A stretch of 64,000 nucleotides of DNA from Streptomyces alboniger (lineage in GTDB: Bacteria; Actinomycetota; Actinomycetes; Streptomycetales; Streptomycetaceae). Shown one piece after another: positions 17,716-27,690 of the stretch; position 1 is the stretch's first letter; each line of letters begins with the position of its first letter. Below the pieces are notes generated by a model. That model worked only from the letters and a program-made list of their open reading frames with translations. It had not been told where the DNA came from and searched no databases. The stretch spans positions 4,588,001 through 4,652,000 of the forward strand of contig NZ_CP023695.1 of assembly GCF_008704395.1 (NCBI RefSeq), given 5' to 3'. A program made the position numbers and the translations under genes.

Positions 17716-19296
17716 TTACGGGCGTACGTGGATGACCCACCCGGAGGCGTACGTGCCGGGCACGGCGTGGTGGGGCCAGTCGCGCGCCCAGTGCGGGGGC
17801 GCCGCCCTGCGCAGCACGAGGGCGTCCGGCGCACGCGGATCGCCCGCCGGGCCGCCGGGCGCGCATCCGGCGACGTGGGCGAGCGGGATGACGGCGGTGT
17901 TGCCGTCCAGCACGCAGGGTTCGTCGGCGTCGCTGCCGCTCCGGGAGCCGTTGCCGACGCCGTGCCGCTCGAGCGCCTCGGCGATCCGCGTCCAGTCGCC
18001 TCGGGCGCCCGCCTGGATCGTGGCGTTGCCGTGAGCGAGGAGGACCTGCACGGCCAGGTGTCCGCCGAGCACGAGGCCCGGCACGACGACACCGGCCCAC
18101 CGCGGCCGGGACGCCCGTGCGTAGCCCAGCAGGGTGAGGAGGCCCAGGGCGGCGGTGGGGGCGAGCAGGGCGTGGGTGGGGAGGAGGAAACGGGGGGCGG
18201 CGTAGGGGACGAGGAGGAGATAGGGCAGGGCGATGGCGAGGGCGGTGAGGAGGGGGAGGGCGGTGGTGGGGGTGCGTGGGCCATCGGGCTGACGGAGGGA
18301 CTGATGGGCTCCGGGCCCGCTCCCGCTCTTGACCACGGAGTCGCGGCGCAGGGCCCACAGGCCGACGGCCACCAGGAAGCACAGCAGGAGCCACCACTCC
18401 GCCGCCACGGGACGGATGCCGTCGTTGTCGCAGGGGCGGCAGAGCAGGGGCCCGTCCATGACCGTGAGGTGGTGGACGAACGAGAGCAGCGGGCGCAGAT
18501 CGCCCTGCACCTCGCTGGCCTCCGTCAGGCGTTCGCGGACGCCGCCGAAACGGACGTACGCCTCGACGACCCAGGGCAGCGCGCCCGCCGCGAGCCCTGC
18601 GAGCACGGCCGTGACGCGGCCGCGCTCCCGCCAGGCGGGCACCAGCAGGACGGCGAGGAGCAGGGGCAGCCCTATGGCGAAGCCGTCGTTGGGCCGCATC
18701 AGGGTGGCGAGGGCGACGCCCGTCGCGACCCCCGCGTACGTGAGGGGCGTCTGCCGCGACCTGAGGAAGAGGCCGACCGCGCCTACGGCGCCCATGGCGG
18801 TGTAGTGGTTGGGCATCGCCGCGCTCGCGTAGAAGAGCGTGATCCACAGCCCGCCGTAGAGCGCGGCGGCGACCGGGGCCACCGAGGGTCGGTACGCGGC
18901 GCGCAGCCAGGGCCGAAACCCCAGGTACAGGGCGGCGGTCGAGAGCAGCGTCAGCCACACCCGCAGGAGTACGACGGAGTCGCTCCAGAGGGCCACGGGC
19001 GCGATGAGGAACGGCACTCCGCGGGTGCGGGGCGCGCTGAAGGGGGTGGCGGGCCCGTAAGGGGAGTACCGGCTGGCGTAGACGAGTTCGTCCCAGCCGA
19101 GAGGCAGGGTGAGCGGTACGAGGACCGCCGACAGCAGGGCGAAGGCGCAGCAGACGCCGAGCAGGAGCCGGTGGGCCCGGAGCACGGCTCCGTCACGGGC
19201 TCCGGCATGCCCTGCGGCCCCCTCGCCGACCGCGGGCTCCTCACCGGCCGCGCCCCCCGCGCCCCTCCTGACGCTCACCCGCTCCTCGGCGCTCAC
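17716..19296 (-). CDS. Polytopic membrane protein, GT-C glycosyltransferase-like
   Basis: A 526-residue integral membrane protein with about 10-11 hydrophobic segments. After the first helix comes LPLGWDELVYASRYSPYG, an Asp-Glu pair in the first external loop as seen in GT-C transferases (PMT/ArnT-like mannosyl or arabinosyl transferases). FYASAAMPNHYTAMGAVGAV and VALATLMRPNDGFAIGLPLLL follow and fit a polyprenyl-phosphate-sugar-dependent enzyme. The C-terminal 100 residues form an external soluble domain with paired Cys. The family assignment rests on topology and the DE motif only. It stands alone between the FMN reductase and the VOC gene. Confidence 0.75.
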   Translation of the reverse strand: MSAEERVSVRRGAGGAAGEEPAVGEGAAGHAGARDGAVLRAHRLLLGVCCAFALLSAVLVPLTLPLGWDELVYASRYSPYGPATPFSAPRTRGVPFLIAPVALWSDSVVLLRVWLTLLSTAALYLGFRPWLRAAYRPSVAPVAAALYGGLWITLFYASAAMPNHYTAMGAVGAVGLFLRSRQTPLTYAGVATGVALATLMRPNDGFAIGLPLLLAVLLVPAWRERGRVTAVLAGLAAGALPWVVEAYVRFGGVRERLTEASEVQGDLRPLLSFVHHLTVMDGPLLCRPCDNDGIRPVAAEWWLLLCFLVAVGLWALRRDSVVKSGSGPGAHQSLRQPDGPRTPTTALPLLTALAIALPYLLLVPYAAPRFLLPTHALLAPTAALGLLTLLGYARASRPRWAGVVVPGLVLGGHLAVQVLLAHGNATIQAGARGDWTRIAEALERHGVGNGSRSGSDADEPCVLDGNTAVIPLAHVAGCAPGGPAGDPRAPDALVLRRAAPPHWARDWPHHAVPGTYASGWVIHVRP

Positions 19297-19461
19297 CGTG
19301 TCCTCGCCGACGCGATCTCCACGAGCCGACCGTTCATGGCCATAGGGGACGGCCTCCTCGCTGGCAGAGATGGCGGAGATGGCAGAGATGGCGGGCGCCT
19401 CGCTGACGTCAGGTCAGGGAGGAAACGTCACCGCAAGCTTGCCATCGCCGACCCGTCACCC

Positions 19462-19914
19462 CTAGTGGACACAGAATTCGTTCCCCTCCGGGTCCCGCAT
19501 GATCACCCACTCGCCGCCCGGTTCCTCGACGTGCCGCTCGACGGCCGCGCCGAGTCCTTCCAGGCGGGCCACCTCCTCGTCCCGGCGCCCGGGTGCGGAG
19601 TGCACATCGAGGTGCAGCCGGTTCTTGCCGGTCTTGGTCTCCGGGACGCGCTGGAAGAGGATCCGGCGGCCGAGGCCCACCCCCGTCTCCTCCTCGTAGG
19701 GGTCATCGGGGTGCCGTACGGCGATGAGGTCGCGCCAGGCGCGGCGGCCGCGGAAGTCGACGGCCGCCTCCTCGGGCACCGCGCCGAAACCGAGGAGACG
19801 CTCGATCAGCGCGCTGTTGTCCTCGACCTCGTACCCCAACGTCTCGCCCCAGAAGGCGGCCTGGGCATGCGGGTCGGTCGCGTCGATGACTAGCTTCCAG
19901 TGCAGGGTGGTCAT
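19462..19914 (-). CDS. VOC-family (glyoxalase-like) protein
   Basis: A 150-residue protein with two beta-alpha-beta-beta-beta modules of the vicinal-oxygen-chelate fold. It opens with LHWKLVIDATDPHAQAAFWGETLGYEV. The second module has NRLHLDVHSAPGRRDEEVARLEGLGA and ends in WVIMRDPEGNEFCVH, the standard metal-site glutamate region. It belongs to the Glyoxalase_6-like group, many of which are antibiotic-resistance or uncharacterised small-molecule enzymes. It is convergent with nothing and separated from the next gene by 33 bases. Substrate unknown. Confidence 0.88.
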   Translation of the reverse strand: MTTLHWKLVIDATDPHAQAAFWGETLGYEVEDNSALIERLLGFGAVPEEAAVDFRGRRAWRDLIAVRHPDDPYEEETGVGLGRRILFQRVPETKTGKNRLHLDVHSAPGRRDEEVARLEGLGAAVERHVEEPGGEWVIMRDPEGNEFCVH

Positions 19915-19947
19915 GTAACTAGTTATACCGGTTACGCGGGAGGCGGG

Positions 19948-20838
19948 TCACGCGGAGCGCGCGCTCAGAGCGCGTGGGTTCTCGCCGCGGGACGTCGCCA
20001 GCGAGGCGCGGTAGCCGCTCGGAGCGATGCCCCGGATCCGCTTGAAGGCGTCGCTGAAGCCGAACCCGTCGGCGTACCCCACCTGCCCCGCCACCGAGGC
20101 GACCGTCGCGCCGGGCTCGGCGAGCAGTTCGGCGGCGAGCGTCATGCGCCACTCGGTGAGGTAGGCCATCGGGGGCCTGCCGACCAGGTCGGTGAAGTTC
20201 CTGGCGAACGCCGCGCGCGAGACCTGGGCGCGCGCGGCGAGCGCCGCCACCGTCCAGGGCCGGGCCGGCTCGTCGTGCATGGCGTGCAGCGCGGGGCCGA
20301 CCACGTCGTCGCCGAGCGCGCGGTACCAGGCGGGAGGGCAGGCCTCGGGCAGGTCGAACCACTCGCGCAGAGTGCAGGCCAGCATCCAGTCGAGCATCCG
20401 GTCCATCACGTACTGCCGTCCCGGCCGGTCGGCGGCGATCTCGGCGGCGATCAGCTCCACGATGGGCATGCACTCCTCGCCGGCCGGCACGGTGAGGAGC
20501 GGCGGCAGGGCGCTGATCAGCCGCCGCCCGACGGAACTGTCCAACTGGTAGGCGCCGGTCACCAGTTCGCACCCGGCGCCGGGCTCCGCCGCGCCGGGCT
20601 CCGCGGCGGCCAGCGTGAACGGTGCGTTCGTGCACACGATCGCGGCGCCGCCCTCCCGAAGGGTCCGCGGCTCGCCCGCCCCCGCGACGGCGATCCGCGC
20701 CACGCCCCGCACCACCGTGATCAGTTCGAGCGCCACCCCCTCGGCACGGCGCGTCTCCCAAGGGCGCGTCAGCACCGTCCGGTTGAACAGCGCGCCGTCC
20801 GCGCGCACCCCTCGCAGCAGATCCCCCAGAGCGTCCAT
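19948..20838 (-). CDS. AraC-family transcriptional regulator
   Basis: A 296-residue regulator. The N-terminal half is an AraC cupin_6 ligand-binding domain (ALELITVVRGVARIAV, REGGAAIVCTNAPFTLA). The C-terminal half carries two helix-turn-helix motifs (WTVAALAARAQVSRAAFARNF and ATVASVAGQVGYADGFGFSDAFKR) ending in GIAPSGYRA, the classic AraC signature. The start is the ATG at 20838; the frame is open to 20871. It is divergent from an NmrA-like oxidoreductase across 80 bases that contain a tandem 21-bp repeat, so it probably controls that gene. Confidence 0.93.
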   Translation of the reverse strand: MDALGDLLRGVRADGALFNRTVLTRPWETRRAEGVALELITVVRGVARIAVAGAGEPRTLREGGAAIVCTNAPFTLAAAEPGAAEPGAGCELVTGAYQLDSSVGRRLISALPPLLTVPAGEECMPIVELIAAEIAADRPGRQYVMDRMLDWMLACTLREWFDLPEACPPAWYRALGDDVVGPALHAMHDEPARPWTVAALAARAQVSRAAFARNFTDLVGRPPMAYLTEWRMTLAAELLAEPGATVASVAGQVGYADGFGFSDAFKRIRGIAPSGYRASLATSRGENPRALSARSA

Positions 20839-20849
20839 GGCCCCACGGT

Positions 20850-20891
20850 AGACGGACGCCCATGCCGCCAAGACGGATGCCCATGTCGCCG
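20850..20891. promoter_or_regulatory. Tandem 21-bp repeat, likely AraC-type operator
   Basis: Two adjacent 21-base copies (20850-20870 and 20871-20891) match at 18 of 21 positions, sharing the AGACGGAYGCCCATG core. They fill most of the 80-base gap between the divergent regulator and oxidoreductase genes. AraC proteins typically bind direct repeats about 21 bp apart, so this is a good operator candidate. Confidence 0.65.
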
Positions 20892-20918
20892 AGACGCCTG
20901 GGGCAGTTGGCTGAACGC

Positions 20919-21797
20919 ATGACCGACAACGCGCAGCACCCCACGACCACCGCCGCCGCCCACACCCCCGCTCCCGGCCGCCCCATCCTCGTCCTCGGCG
21001 CCACCGGCAAGACCGGCCGCCGCGTGGTGGCCAAGCTCCGCGCGGCGGGCCGCACCGTCCGCGCCGCGTCCCGCACCGCGGAGACCCCCTTCGACTGGAC
21101 CGACCGCGCCACCTGGGCCCCCGCCCTGGCCGGGGTGGGCGCCCTTTACCTGGTCGGCCCGCCCGACCCCGAGCCGATCGCCGACTTCGTCGCGCAGGCG
21201 AAGGCGGCGGGCGTACGCCGCTTCGTGGTCCTGTCCGGCCGGGGCATCGAGGTCTACGGCGACTCCTTCGAACCGTCCATGGCGGAGGCCGAGCGGGTGG
21301 TCCGCGAGGCCGGCGTGGACTGGACGGTGATCCGCCCGAACAACTTCTCCCAGAACTTCGACGAGGACGTCTTCCACGCGCCCCTGCTCGAAGGCCGCCT
21401 CGCGCTGCCGGTCGGCGACGTGCCGGAGCCGTTCATCGACGTGGAGGACATCGCGGAGGTGGTCGCCGCCCTTCTCACCGAGGACGGGCACACAGGTCGT
21501 ACGTACGAACTCTCCGGGCCGCGCTCGCTGAGCTTCGCCGAAGCGGTGGCGGAGATGGCGGAGGCGTCGGGGCGGCCGATGCGGTTCGAGGACGTCACGG
21601 AGGAGGCGTACGTGGCCGAGCTGATCGGCCGGGGCCTGCCCGAGGAAGCCGCCACGTCACTGGCGGAGGTGCTCGCCTTCCTGGCCGGGGGCCACAACTC
21701 CGCACCCGTGTCCGGCGTCCGCGACGTACTCGGCCGCGAGCCCCGCGACTTCACCGAGTACGCGAAGAGGGCCGCAGCGGCGGGCGCGTGGGGTTAG
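20919..21797 (+). CDS. NmrA/SDR-type NAD(P)-binding oxidoreductase
   Basis: A 292-residue protein of the atypical short-chain dehydrogenase (NmrA-like) group. The Rossmann motif is LVLGATGKTGRRVVAKL after a short disordered start. RFVVLSGRGIEVYG and WTVIRPNNFSQNFDEDVF follow at the usual catalytic and substrate positions, without a clear YxxxK pair. FIDVEDIAEVVAALLTEDGH is a family landmark. The ATG at 20919 is preferred over the upstream open frame. The divergent AraC-type regulator probably controls it; substrate unknown. Confidence 0.9.
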   Translation: MTDNAQHPTTTAAAHTPAPGRPILVLGATGKTGRRVVAKLRAAGRTVRAASRTAETPFDWTDRATWAPALAGVGALYLVGPPDPEPIADFVAQAKAAGVRRFVVLSGRGIEVYGDSFEPSMAEAERVVREAGVDWTVIRPNNFSQNFDEDVFHAPLLEGRLALPVGDVPEPFIDVEDIAEVVAALLTEDGHTGRTYELSGPRSLSFAEAVAEMAEASGRPMRFEDVTEEAYVAELIGRGLPEEAATSLAEVLAFLAGGHNSAPVSGVRDVLGREPRDFTEYAKRAAAAGAWG

Positions 21798-21870
21798 AGC
21801 CGGCGGTGGCAGCCGCGACCGTTGGGGCAACTGTGCCCGCTGTGCCCGCTCGCGGGGAGTGCCCCGCGGA

Positions 21871-22854
21871 TCAGGCCGCCGGCTCCCGCTCGCCGTCGAC
21901 CGCGGGCGGCGCGACCGCCGCGGTCCGCCGGGCGGCGGCGATACGGGCCGCGTTGCGACGGGCCGTTCGCAGCGCGTCCCACGTCAGCAGCGAGAGTGCC
22001 AGCCACACCAGCCCGAAGCCCGCCCACCGCTCGGGCGGCATCGCCTCGTGGAAGTACAGGATCCCGAGCAGGAACTGGAAGACGGGCGCGAGGTACTGGA
22101 GCAGCCCCAGCGTGGAGAGCGGGACTCGGATCGCCGCCGCCCCGAAGCAGACCAGGGGAGCGGCGGTCACCACGCCGGTCGCGGCCAGCAGCGCCGCGTG
22201 CCCGGCGCCCTGCGTGCCGAACGTGGCCTCACCCCGCGAGCCGAGCCACACCAGATAGCCGACGGCGGGCAGGAACTGCACGGCGGTCTCGGCCGTGAGC
22301 GACTCCAGACCGCTGAGGTTGACCTTCTTCTTCACCAGGCCGTACGTCGCGAAGGAGAAGGCGAGGCAGAGCGAGATCCACGGCGGCTGTCCGTAGCCGA
22401 AGGCCAGCACGAGGACCGCCGCGAACCCGACGGCGACGGCCGCCCACTGCACCGGCCGCAGCCGCTCGCCGAGCAACAGGACGCCCATCGCGATGGTGAC
22501 CAGGGGATTGATGAAGTATCCGAGGGAGGCCTCGACGACGTGGCCGGTGTTCACGGACCAGATGTAGACGCCCCAGTTGAGGGTGATGACCGCCGCGGCG
22601 ATCGCCACCAGGCCCAGCCTGCGCGGCTGGCGCACCAGTTCGCGCGCCCAGCCCCAGCGCCGTACGAAGAGCAGCACGACGCCCACCACGACGAGCGACC
22701 ACGCCATGCGGTGCGCGAGGATCTCGGCGGCCCCGGACGGTTTGAGGAGCGGCCAGAAAAGAGGGACGAGGCCCCACATCCCGTAGGCCGCGAAACCGTT
22801 CAGCAGCCCAGTGCGCTGCTCACCCCTGGCCTGTCCGGCTTCCCCGCTGTCCAC
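21871..22854 (-). CDS. rarD: EamA-family transporter RarD
   Basis: A drug/metabolite transporter superfamily protein of 327 residues with ten hydrophobic segments in two EamA repeats. RarD hallmarks are GFAAYGMWGLVPLFWPLLK at the N-terminus, LAHRMAWSLVVVGVVLL, NWGVYIWSVNTGHVVEASLG and LGYFINPLVTIAMGVLLLGER. The start is the GTG at 22854 with GAGGAGG just upstream; the open frame extends to 22920 but lacks a better site. RarD family members are inner-membrane permeases of uncertain substrate. Confidence 0.92.
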   Translation of the reverse strand: MDSGEAGQARGEQRTGLLNGFAAYGMWGLVPLFWPLLKPSGAAEILAHRMAWSLVVVGVVLLFVRRWGWARELVRQPRRLGLVAIAAAVITLNWGVYIWSVNTGHVVEASLGYFINPLVTIAMGVLLLGERLRPVQWAAVAVGFAAVLVLAFGYGQPPWISLCLAFSFATYGLVKKKVNLSGLESLTAETAVQFLPAVGYLVWLGSRGEATFGTQGAGHAALLAATGVVTAAPLVCFGAAAIRVPLSTLGLLQYLAPVFQFLLGILYFHEAMPPERWAGFGLVWLALSLLTWDALRTARRNAARIAAARRTAAVAPPAVDGEREPAA

Positions 22855-22996
22855 GGCCCCTCCTCGGCACACGGCAGTCCGACGCTGCCTGCGGGCCCGT
22901 GTCGGAACGCGGACCCGCACCGAAGGTAGCGCCGGGAGCCCCCGTCTGTCATGCCTGTATGCCCATGACGCTCCTGACGCGGCCGGGAGCCGCGTG

Positions 22997-23857
22997 TCAG
23001 CCCCGCAGCCCCGCGGACACCGCGTCGGCGAGCGGCGTGGTCGGCCGCCCGATCAGCCGGGCCAGGTCGCCGGTCGTCCCCGCGAGGCGCCCCCGGCCGA
23101 CGGCCGCGTCGACGTCCACGAGGATCGCCGCCATGGGCTCCGGCACTCCCGCCCCGGTCAGCACCGCGAGATGCCGCTCGGCGGGCACGTCGGTGTAGGA
23201 GATGCCCTTGCCGCTCTGCGCCGCGACCTCGGCGGCGTACTCGGCCATGCTCCACGCGACATCGCCGCTCAGCTCGTAGGCCTTGCCCTCGTGGCCCTCG
23301 CCGGTCAGGACGGCGACGGCGGCCGCGGCGTAGTCGGCGCGCGCGGCGGAGGCGACCCGGCCCTCGCCCGCGGAGGCGATGACGGTGCCGTGTTCGAGGA
23401 CCGGGGCCAGGTGCTCGGTGTAGTTCTCGTGGTACCAGCCGTTGCGCAGGAAGGTGTACGGCAGGCCGGACTCGACGATCAGCCGCTCGGTGACCTTGTG
23501 CTCGGCCGCCAGGTCGAAGTCGGCGTCGGGCCCGCCGAGGATGCTCGTGTAGGCGAGGAGCGCCACGCCCGCCTCGCGCGCCGCGTCGACCACCGCGCCG
23601 TGCTGCGCCACCCGCCGCCCGACCTCACTGCTGGAGACCAGCAGCACGCGGTCGCCCGCGGCGAAGGCGCCGCGCAGGGTCTCGGGGGCGTTGTAGTCGG
23701 CCGCCCGCAGCTCGACGCCGCGCTCGGCGAGGTCGGCGGCCCTGTCCTTGTCGCGTACGACGGCGGCGATCTCCCCGGCGGGGACACCGGCGGTGAGCAG
23801 GCCCTCGATGACGAGGCGGCCGAGGTGTCCGGTGGCTCCGGTGATGACGAGGCTCAT
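22997..23857 (-). CDS. NmrA-like NAD(P)H-binding protein, QorB type
   Basis: A 286-residue protein resembling NADPH:quinone reductase QorB/YtfG. The nucleotide-binding site is VITGATGHLGRLVIEGL at the N-terminus. PYTFLRNGWYHENYTEHLAPV and AYELSGDVAWSMAEYAAEVA are family blocks. Start chosen at the ATG 23857 with AGGAGA upstream. It is divergent from an HxlR regulator across 91 bases with repeated operator-like elements, the standard arrangement for quinone- or aldehyde-responsive QorB-type genes. Confidence 0.92.
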   Translation of the reverse strand: MSLVITGATGHLGRLVIEGLLTAGVPAGEIAAVVRDKDRAADLAERGVELRAADYNAPETLRGAFAAGDRVLLVSSSEVGRRVAQHGAVVDAAREAGVALLAYTSILGGPDADFDLAAEHKVTERLIVESGLPYTFLRNGWYHENYTEHLAPVLEHGTVIASAGEGRVASAARADYAAAAVAVLTGEGHEGKAYELSGDVAWSMAEYAAEVAAQSGKGISYTDVPAERHLAVLTGAGVPEPMAAILVDVDAAVGRGRLAGTTGDLARLIGRPTTPLADAVSAGLRG

Positions 23858-23914
23858 GTCTGAAATCTCCTGTTCGAAGCGGTCTGACACTCACCCTAGG
23901 CCCGGCACTAACTA

Positions 23915-23961
23915 TCCGTAAGTACCCACTTTGAAGTAAGGTACTGGTATGTCCGTAAGTA
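23915..23961. promoter_or_regulatory. Operator-like repeats between qorB-like and hxlR genes
   Basis: The decamer TCCGTAAGTA is present at 23915-23924 and 23952-23961, and the inverted pair AGTACC/GGTACT (23921-23926 and 23940-23945) lies between them. The second copy covers the first codons of the HxlR gene. This is a good autoregulatory site for the HxlR protein. Confidence 0.6.
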
Positions 23962-24320
23962 GCTGGAGCCGCGACGGCGAGGAGATGTGCCCCTATCGCC
24001 TGGTCCTGGAGCACGTCACCAGCCGCTGGGGTGTCCTCATCCTGATCGCGCTCGAAGAGCGCTCGTACCGCTTCAGCGAGCTGCGCCGCGCCATCGGCCG
24101 CGTCAGCGAGAAGATGCTGACCCAGACCCTCCAGACCCTGGAGCGCGACGGCCTGGTGCACCGCGACGCCAAGCCCGTCATCCCGCCCCGCGTCGACTAC
24201 TCCCTGACGGACCTCGGCCGCGAGGCCGCCGAGCAGGTCAGGACCCTCGCGGCCTGGACGGAACGGCGCATGGACGACGTGGAGAAAGCGCGGCGGGAGT
24301 ACGACGAAGCCCGGCTCTGA
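23949..24320 (+). CDS. HxlR-family transcriptional regulator
   Basis: A 123-residue winged-helix regulator. Family landmarks are CPYRLVLEHVTSRWGVLILIALEE near the N-terminus with the single conserved Cys, YRFSELRRAIGRVSEKMLTQTLQTLERDGLVHR (recognition helix), and VDYSLTDLGREAAEQV. HxlR proteins with this Cys often sense oxidants, quinones or aldehydes. It is divergent from the QorB-like reductase, its probable target. Confidence 0.94.
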   Translation: MSVSSWSRDGEEMCPYRLVLEHVTSRWGVLILIALEERSYRFSELRRAIGRVSEKMLTQTLQTLERDGLVHRDAKPVIPPRVDYSLTDLGREAAEQVRTLAAWTERRMDDVEKARREYDEARL

Positions 24321-24339
24321 CGATCCAGAACCGGGCTTC
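24306..24339. terminator. Hairpin between hxlR and korB
   Basis: GAAGCCCGG (24306-24314) pairs with CCGGGCTTC (24331-24339), and the stem continues inward with one mismatch (TCTG with CAGA) to a short loop. The left arm overlaps the stop codon of the HxlR gene. It lies between convergent genes and probably works both ways. Confidence 0.75.
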
Positions 24340-24354
24340 CTTGCCGGACAGGCT

Positions 24355-25408
<1,054 letters not shown>

Positions 25409-25416
<8 letters not shown>

Positions 25417-27340
25417 CGATGGCCTCCTTGAGAGCCGTGGCGAGCTGCTCGGCCTTGAACGGCATTCCATTGACCTGGTTGTACGAGACCGCGTCCACCA
25501 GGTACTTCGCCCTGATGAGGGTGGCGAGCTGACCGAGGTTCATCTCGGGGATCACCACCTTCTCGTAACGCCCGAGGACCTCGCCCAGGTTCCGCGGGAA
25601 CGGGTTCAGATGGCGCAGATGGGCCTGGGCGATGGGCACACCGGCCGCGCGCAGCCGCCGGACCGCCGCGGTGATCGGCCCGTAGGTCGAACCCCAGCCG
25701 AGGACCAGCGTGGTGGCGTCCCCGCGCGCGTCGTCGACCTCCAGGTCGGGGACCTGGACGCCGTCGACCTTGGCCTGGCGGGTGCGGACCATGAAGTCGT
25801 GGTTGGCCGGGTCGTACGAGATGTTGCCCGTGCCGTCCTGCTTCTCGATGCCGCCGATCCGGTGTTCGAGCCCGGGTGTGCCGGGGACCGCCCAGGGGCG
25901 GGCCAGGGTCTGCGGGTCGCGCTTGTACGGCCAGAAGACCTCGGTGCCGTCGTCCTCCGTGTGGTTGGTCCCCGAGGCGAACTGCACGCGCAGGTCGGGC
26001 AGTTCGTCCACGTCCGGGATCCGCCAGGGCTCGCTGCCGTTGGCCAGATAGCCGTCGCTCAGCAGGAAGACCGGCGTCCGGTAGGTGACCGCGATCCGGG
26101 CGGCCTCCAGAGCGGCGTCGAAGCAGTCCGCCGGGGTCCTCGGCGCCACGATCGGCACCGGCGCCTCACCATTGCGGCCGTACATCGCCTGGAGCAGGTC
26201 GGCCTGCTCGGTCTTGGTCGGCAGACCGGTGGAGGGGCCGCCGCGCTGGATGTCCACGATGAGCAGCGGCAGTTCGAGCGAGACGGCGAGGCCGATGGTC
26301 TCCGACTTCAGTGCCACACCGGGCCCCGAGGTCGTCGTCACCGCCAGCGAGCCGCCGAACGCCGCGCCGAGCGCCGCGCCGATCCCGGCGATCTCGTCCT
26401 CCGCCTGGAAGGTGCGCACCCCGAAGTTCTTGTGCTTGGACAGCTCGTGGAGGATGTCCGAGGCGGGCGTGATGGGGTACGAGCCGAGGTACAGCGGCAG
26501 ATCGGCCTGGCGGCCGGCCGCGATCAGGCCGTACGACAGTGCGAGGTTCCCGGAGATGTTGCGGTAGGTGCCGGTCGGGAACGCCTTCGCGGCCGGGGCG
26601 ACTTCGTAGGAGACCGCGAAGTCCTCGGTGGTCTCGCCGAAGTTCCAGCCCGCGTGGAACGCCGCGATGTTCGCCTCGGCGATGTCGGGCTTCTTGGCGA
26701 ACTTGGTCCGCAGAAACTTCTCGGTGCCCTCCGTCGGCCGGTGGTACATCCACGACAGCAGGCCGAGCGCGAACATGTTCTTGGAGCGGCCCGCGTCCTT
26801 GCGCGAGAGGTCGAAGTCCTTGAGGGCCTCCACCGTCAGCGTGGTCAGCGGCACGGGGTGCACGCTGTAGCCGTCCAGGGAGCCGTCCTCCAGCGGCGAT
26901 ACGTCGTAGCCGACCTTCTGCATCGCCCGCTTGGAGAACTCGTCGGTGTTGACGATGATCTCGGCGCCGCGCGGCACATCGCCGATGTTCGCCTTCAGTG
27001 CCGCCGGGTTCATCGCCACCAGGACGTTCGGCGCGTCACCCGGCGTGAGGATGTCGTGATCGGCGAAGTGCAGCTGGAAGGAGGAGACGCCCGGCAGGGT
27101 GCCGGCGGGCGCCCTGATCTCGGCCGGGAAGTTCGGCAGCGTCGACAGGTCGTTGCCGAAGGACGCGGTCTCCGAAGTGAAGCGGTCACCCGTGAGCTGC
27201 ATCCCGTCACCGGAGTCACCCGCGAAGCGGATGATCACCCGGTCCAGGCGCCGTACGTCCTTCTCACCCGCGGGCTTGCGTTGCTCTCCGACGCGTGCCC
27301 CGTCGGCCTGCTCGGCTTGGCTACTGACCTGGCTGGTCAC
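25409..27340 (-). CDS. korA: 2-oxoacid:ferredoxin oxidoreductase alpha subunit (gamma-alpha fusion)
   Basis: Large subunit of the KorAB enzyme, 643 residues. The N-terminal quarter is the gamma domain (RVIIRFAGDSGDGMQLTGDRF near residue 35). The alpha domains follow, with GAALGAAFGGSLAVTTTSGPG and LPLLIVDIQRGGPSTGLPTKTEQADLL at the PP-binding region. Start taken at the GTG 27340 with GAGGGAGG upstream; the open frame reaches 27406. KorAB makes low-potential reduced ferredoxin in an oxidative TCA-cycle variant. It is the first gene of korAB and lies close to the second nuo cluster. Confidence 0.96.
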
Positions 27341-27690
27341 TGAACTGGACCTCCCTCGAGGCGGCTGAGGGATAACGCCGGGACGCCCGGCGTTCCCAAG
27401 GCCCACCCTACGTCTGTAAGGGGTGCCTTCCTCGGGTAGATCGCATTTTGGACGTCCTTTTGAGACGCATCGATGTCCTGGTTTGCCATGATTTGCCTTA
27501 CCCCCCGGCCCTTCATAGATGACGCTCCCCGCTCATCCTTCGGTTCTAGGACTGTCTTGGCGTGGCGCTGATCTCCGGTCTGGCTCTGGTCTGGCTGTGG
27601 TCTGGCTCTGATCTCCGGCGTGGCTCGGCCCGGCTCGGCTACGGCTTCCGCCCTTCCGGCCCTGCCGATCACTGGCAGGGTGTCAGCTCG
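27341..27690. other. Promoter region of korAB
   Basis: A 350-base gap between korA and the response-regulator gene. A minus-strand open frame through it has no family features and I take it as non-coding. The part nearest korA is AT-richer and probably holds its promoter. The distal part holds the 27568-27618 repeat. Confidence 0.5.
27568..27618. repeat. 11-bp triplicated repeat
   Basis: Three tandem 11-base units (TCTGGCTCTGG, TCTGGCTGTGG, TCTGGCTCTGA) occupy 27579-27611, flanked on both sides by CTGATCTCCGG (27568-27578 and 27608-27618). It lies downstream of the response regulator and upstream of korA. Function unknown. Confidence 0.6.

Noticed and set aside
17560..19893. 777-residue plus-strand frame
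   Set aside because: Opposite the GT-C-like membrane protein; Gly/Arg/Glu runs typical of a shadow.
27337..27672. 111-residue minus-strand frame between korA and the response regulator
   Set aside because: Covers the promoter and the korA ribosome site, has no family pattern and an irregular codon use.
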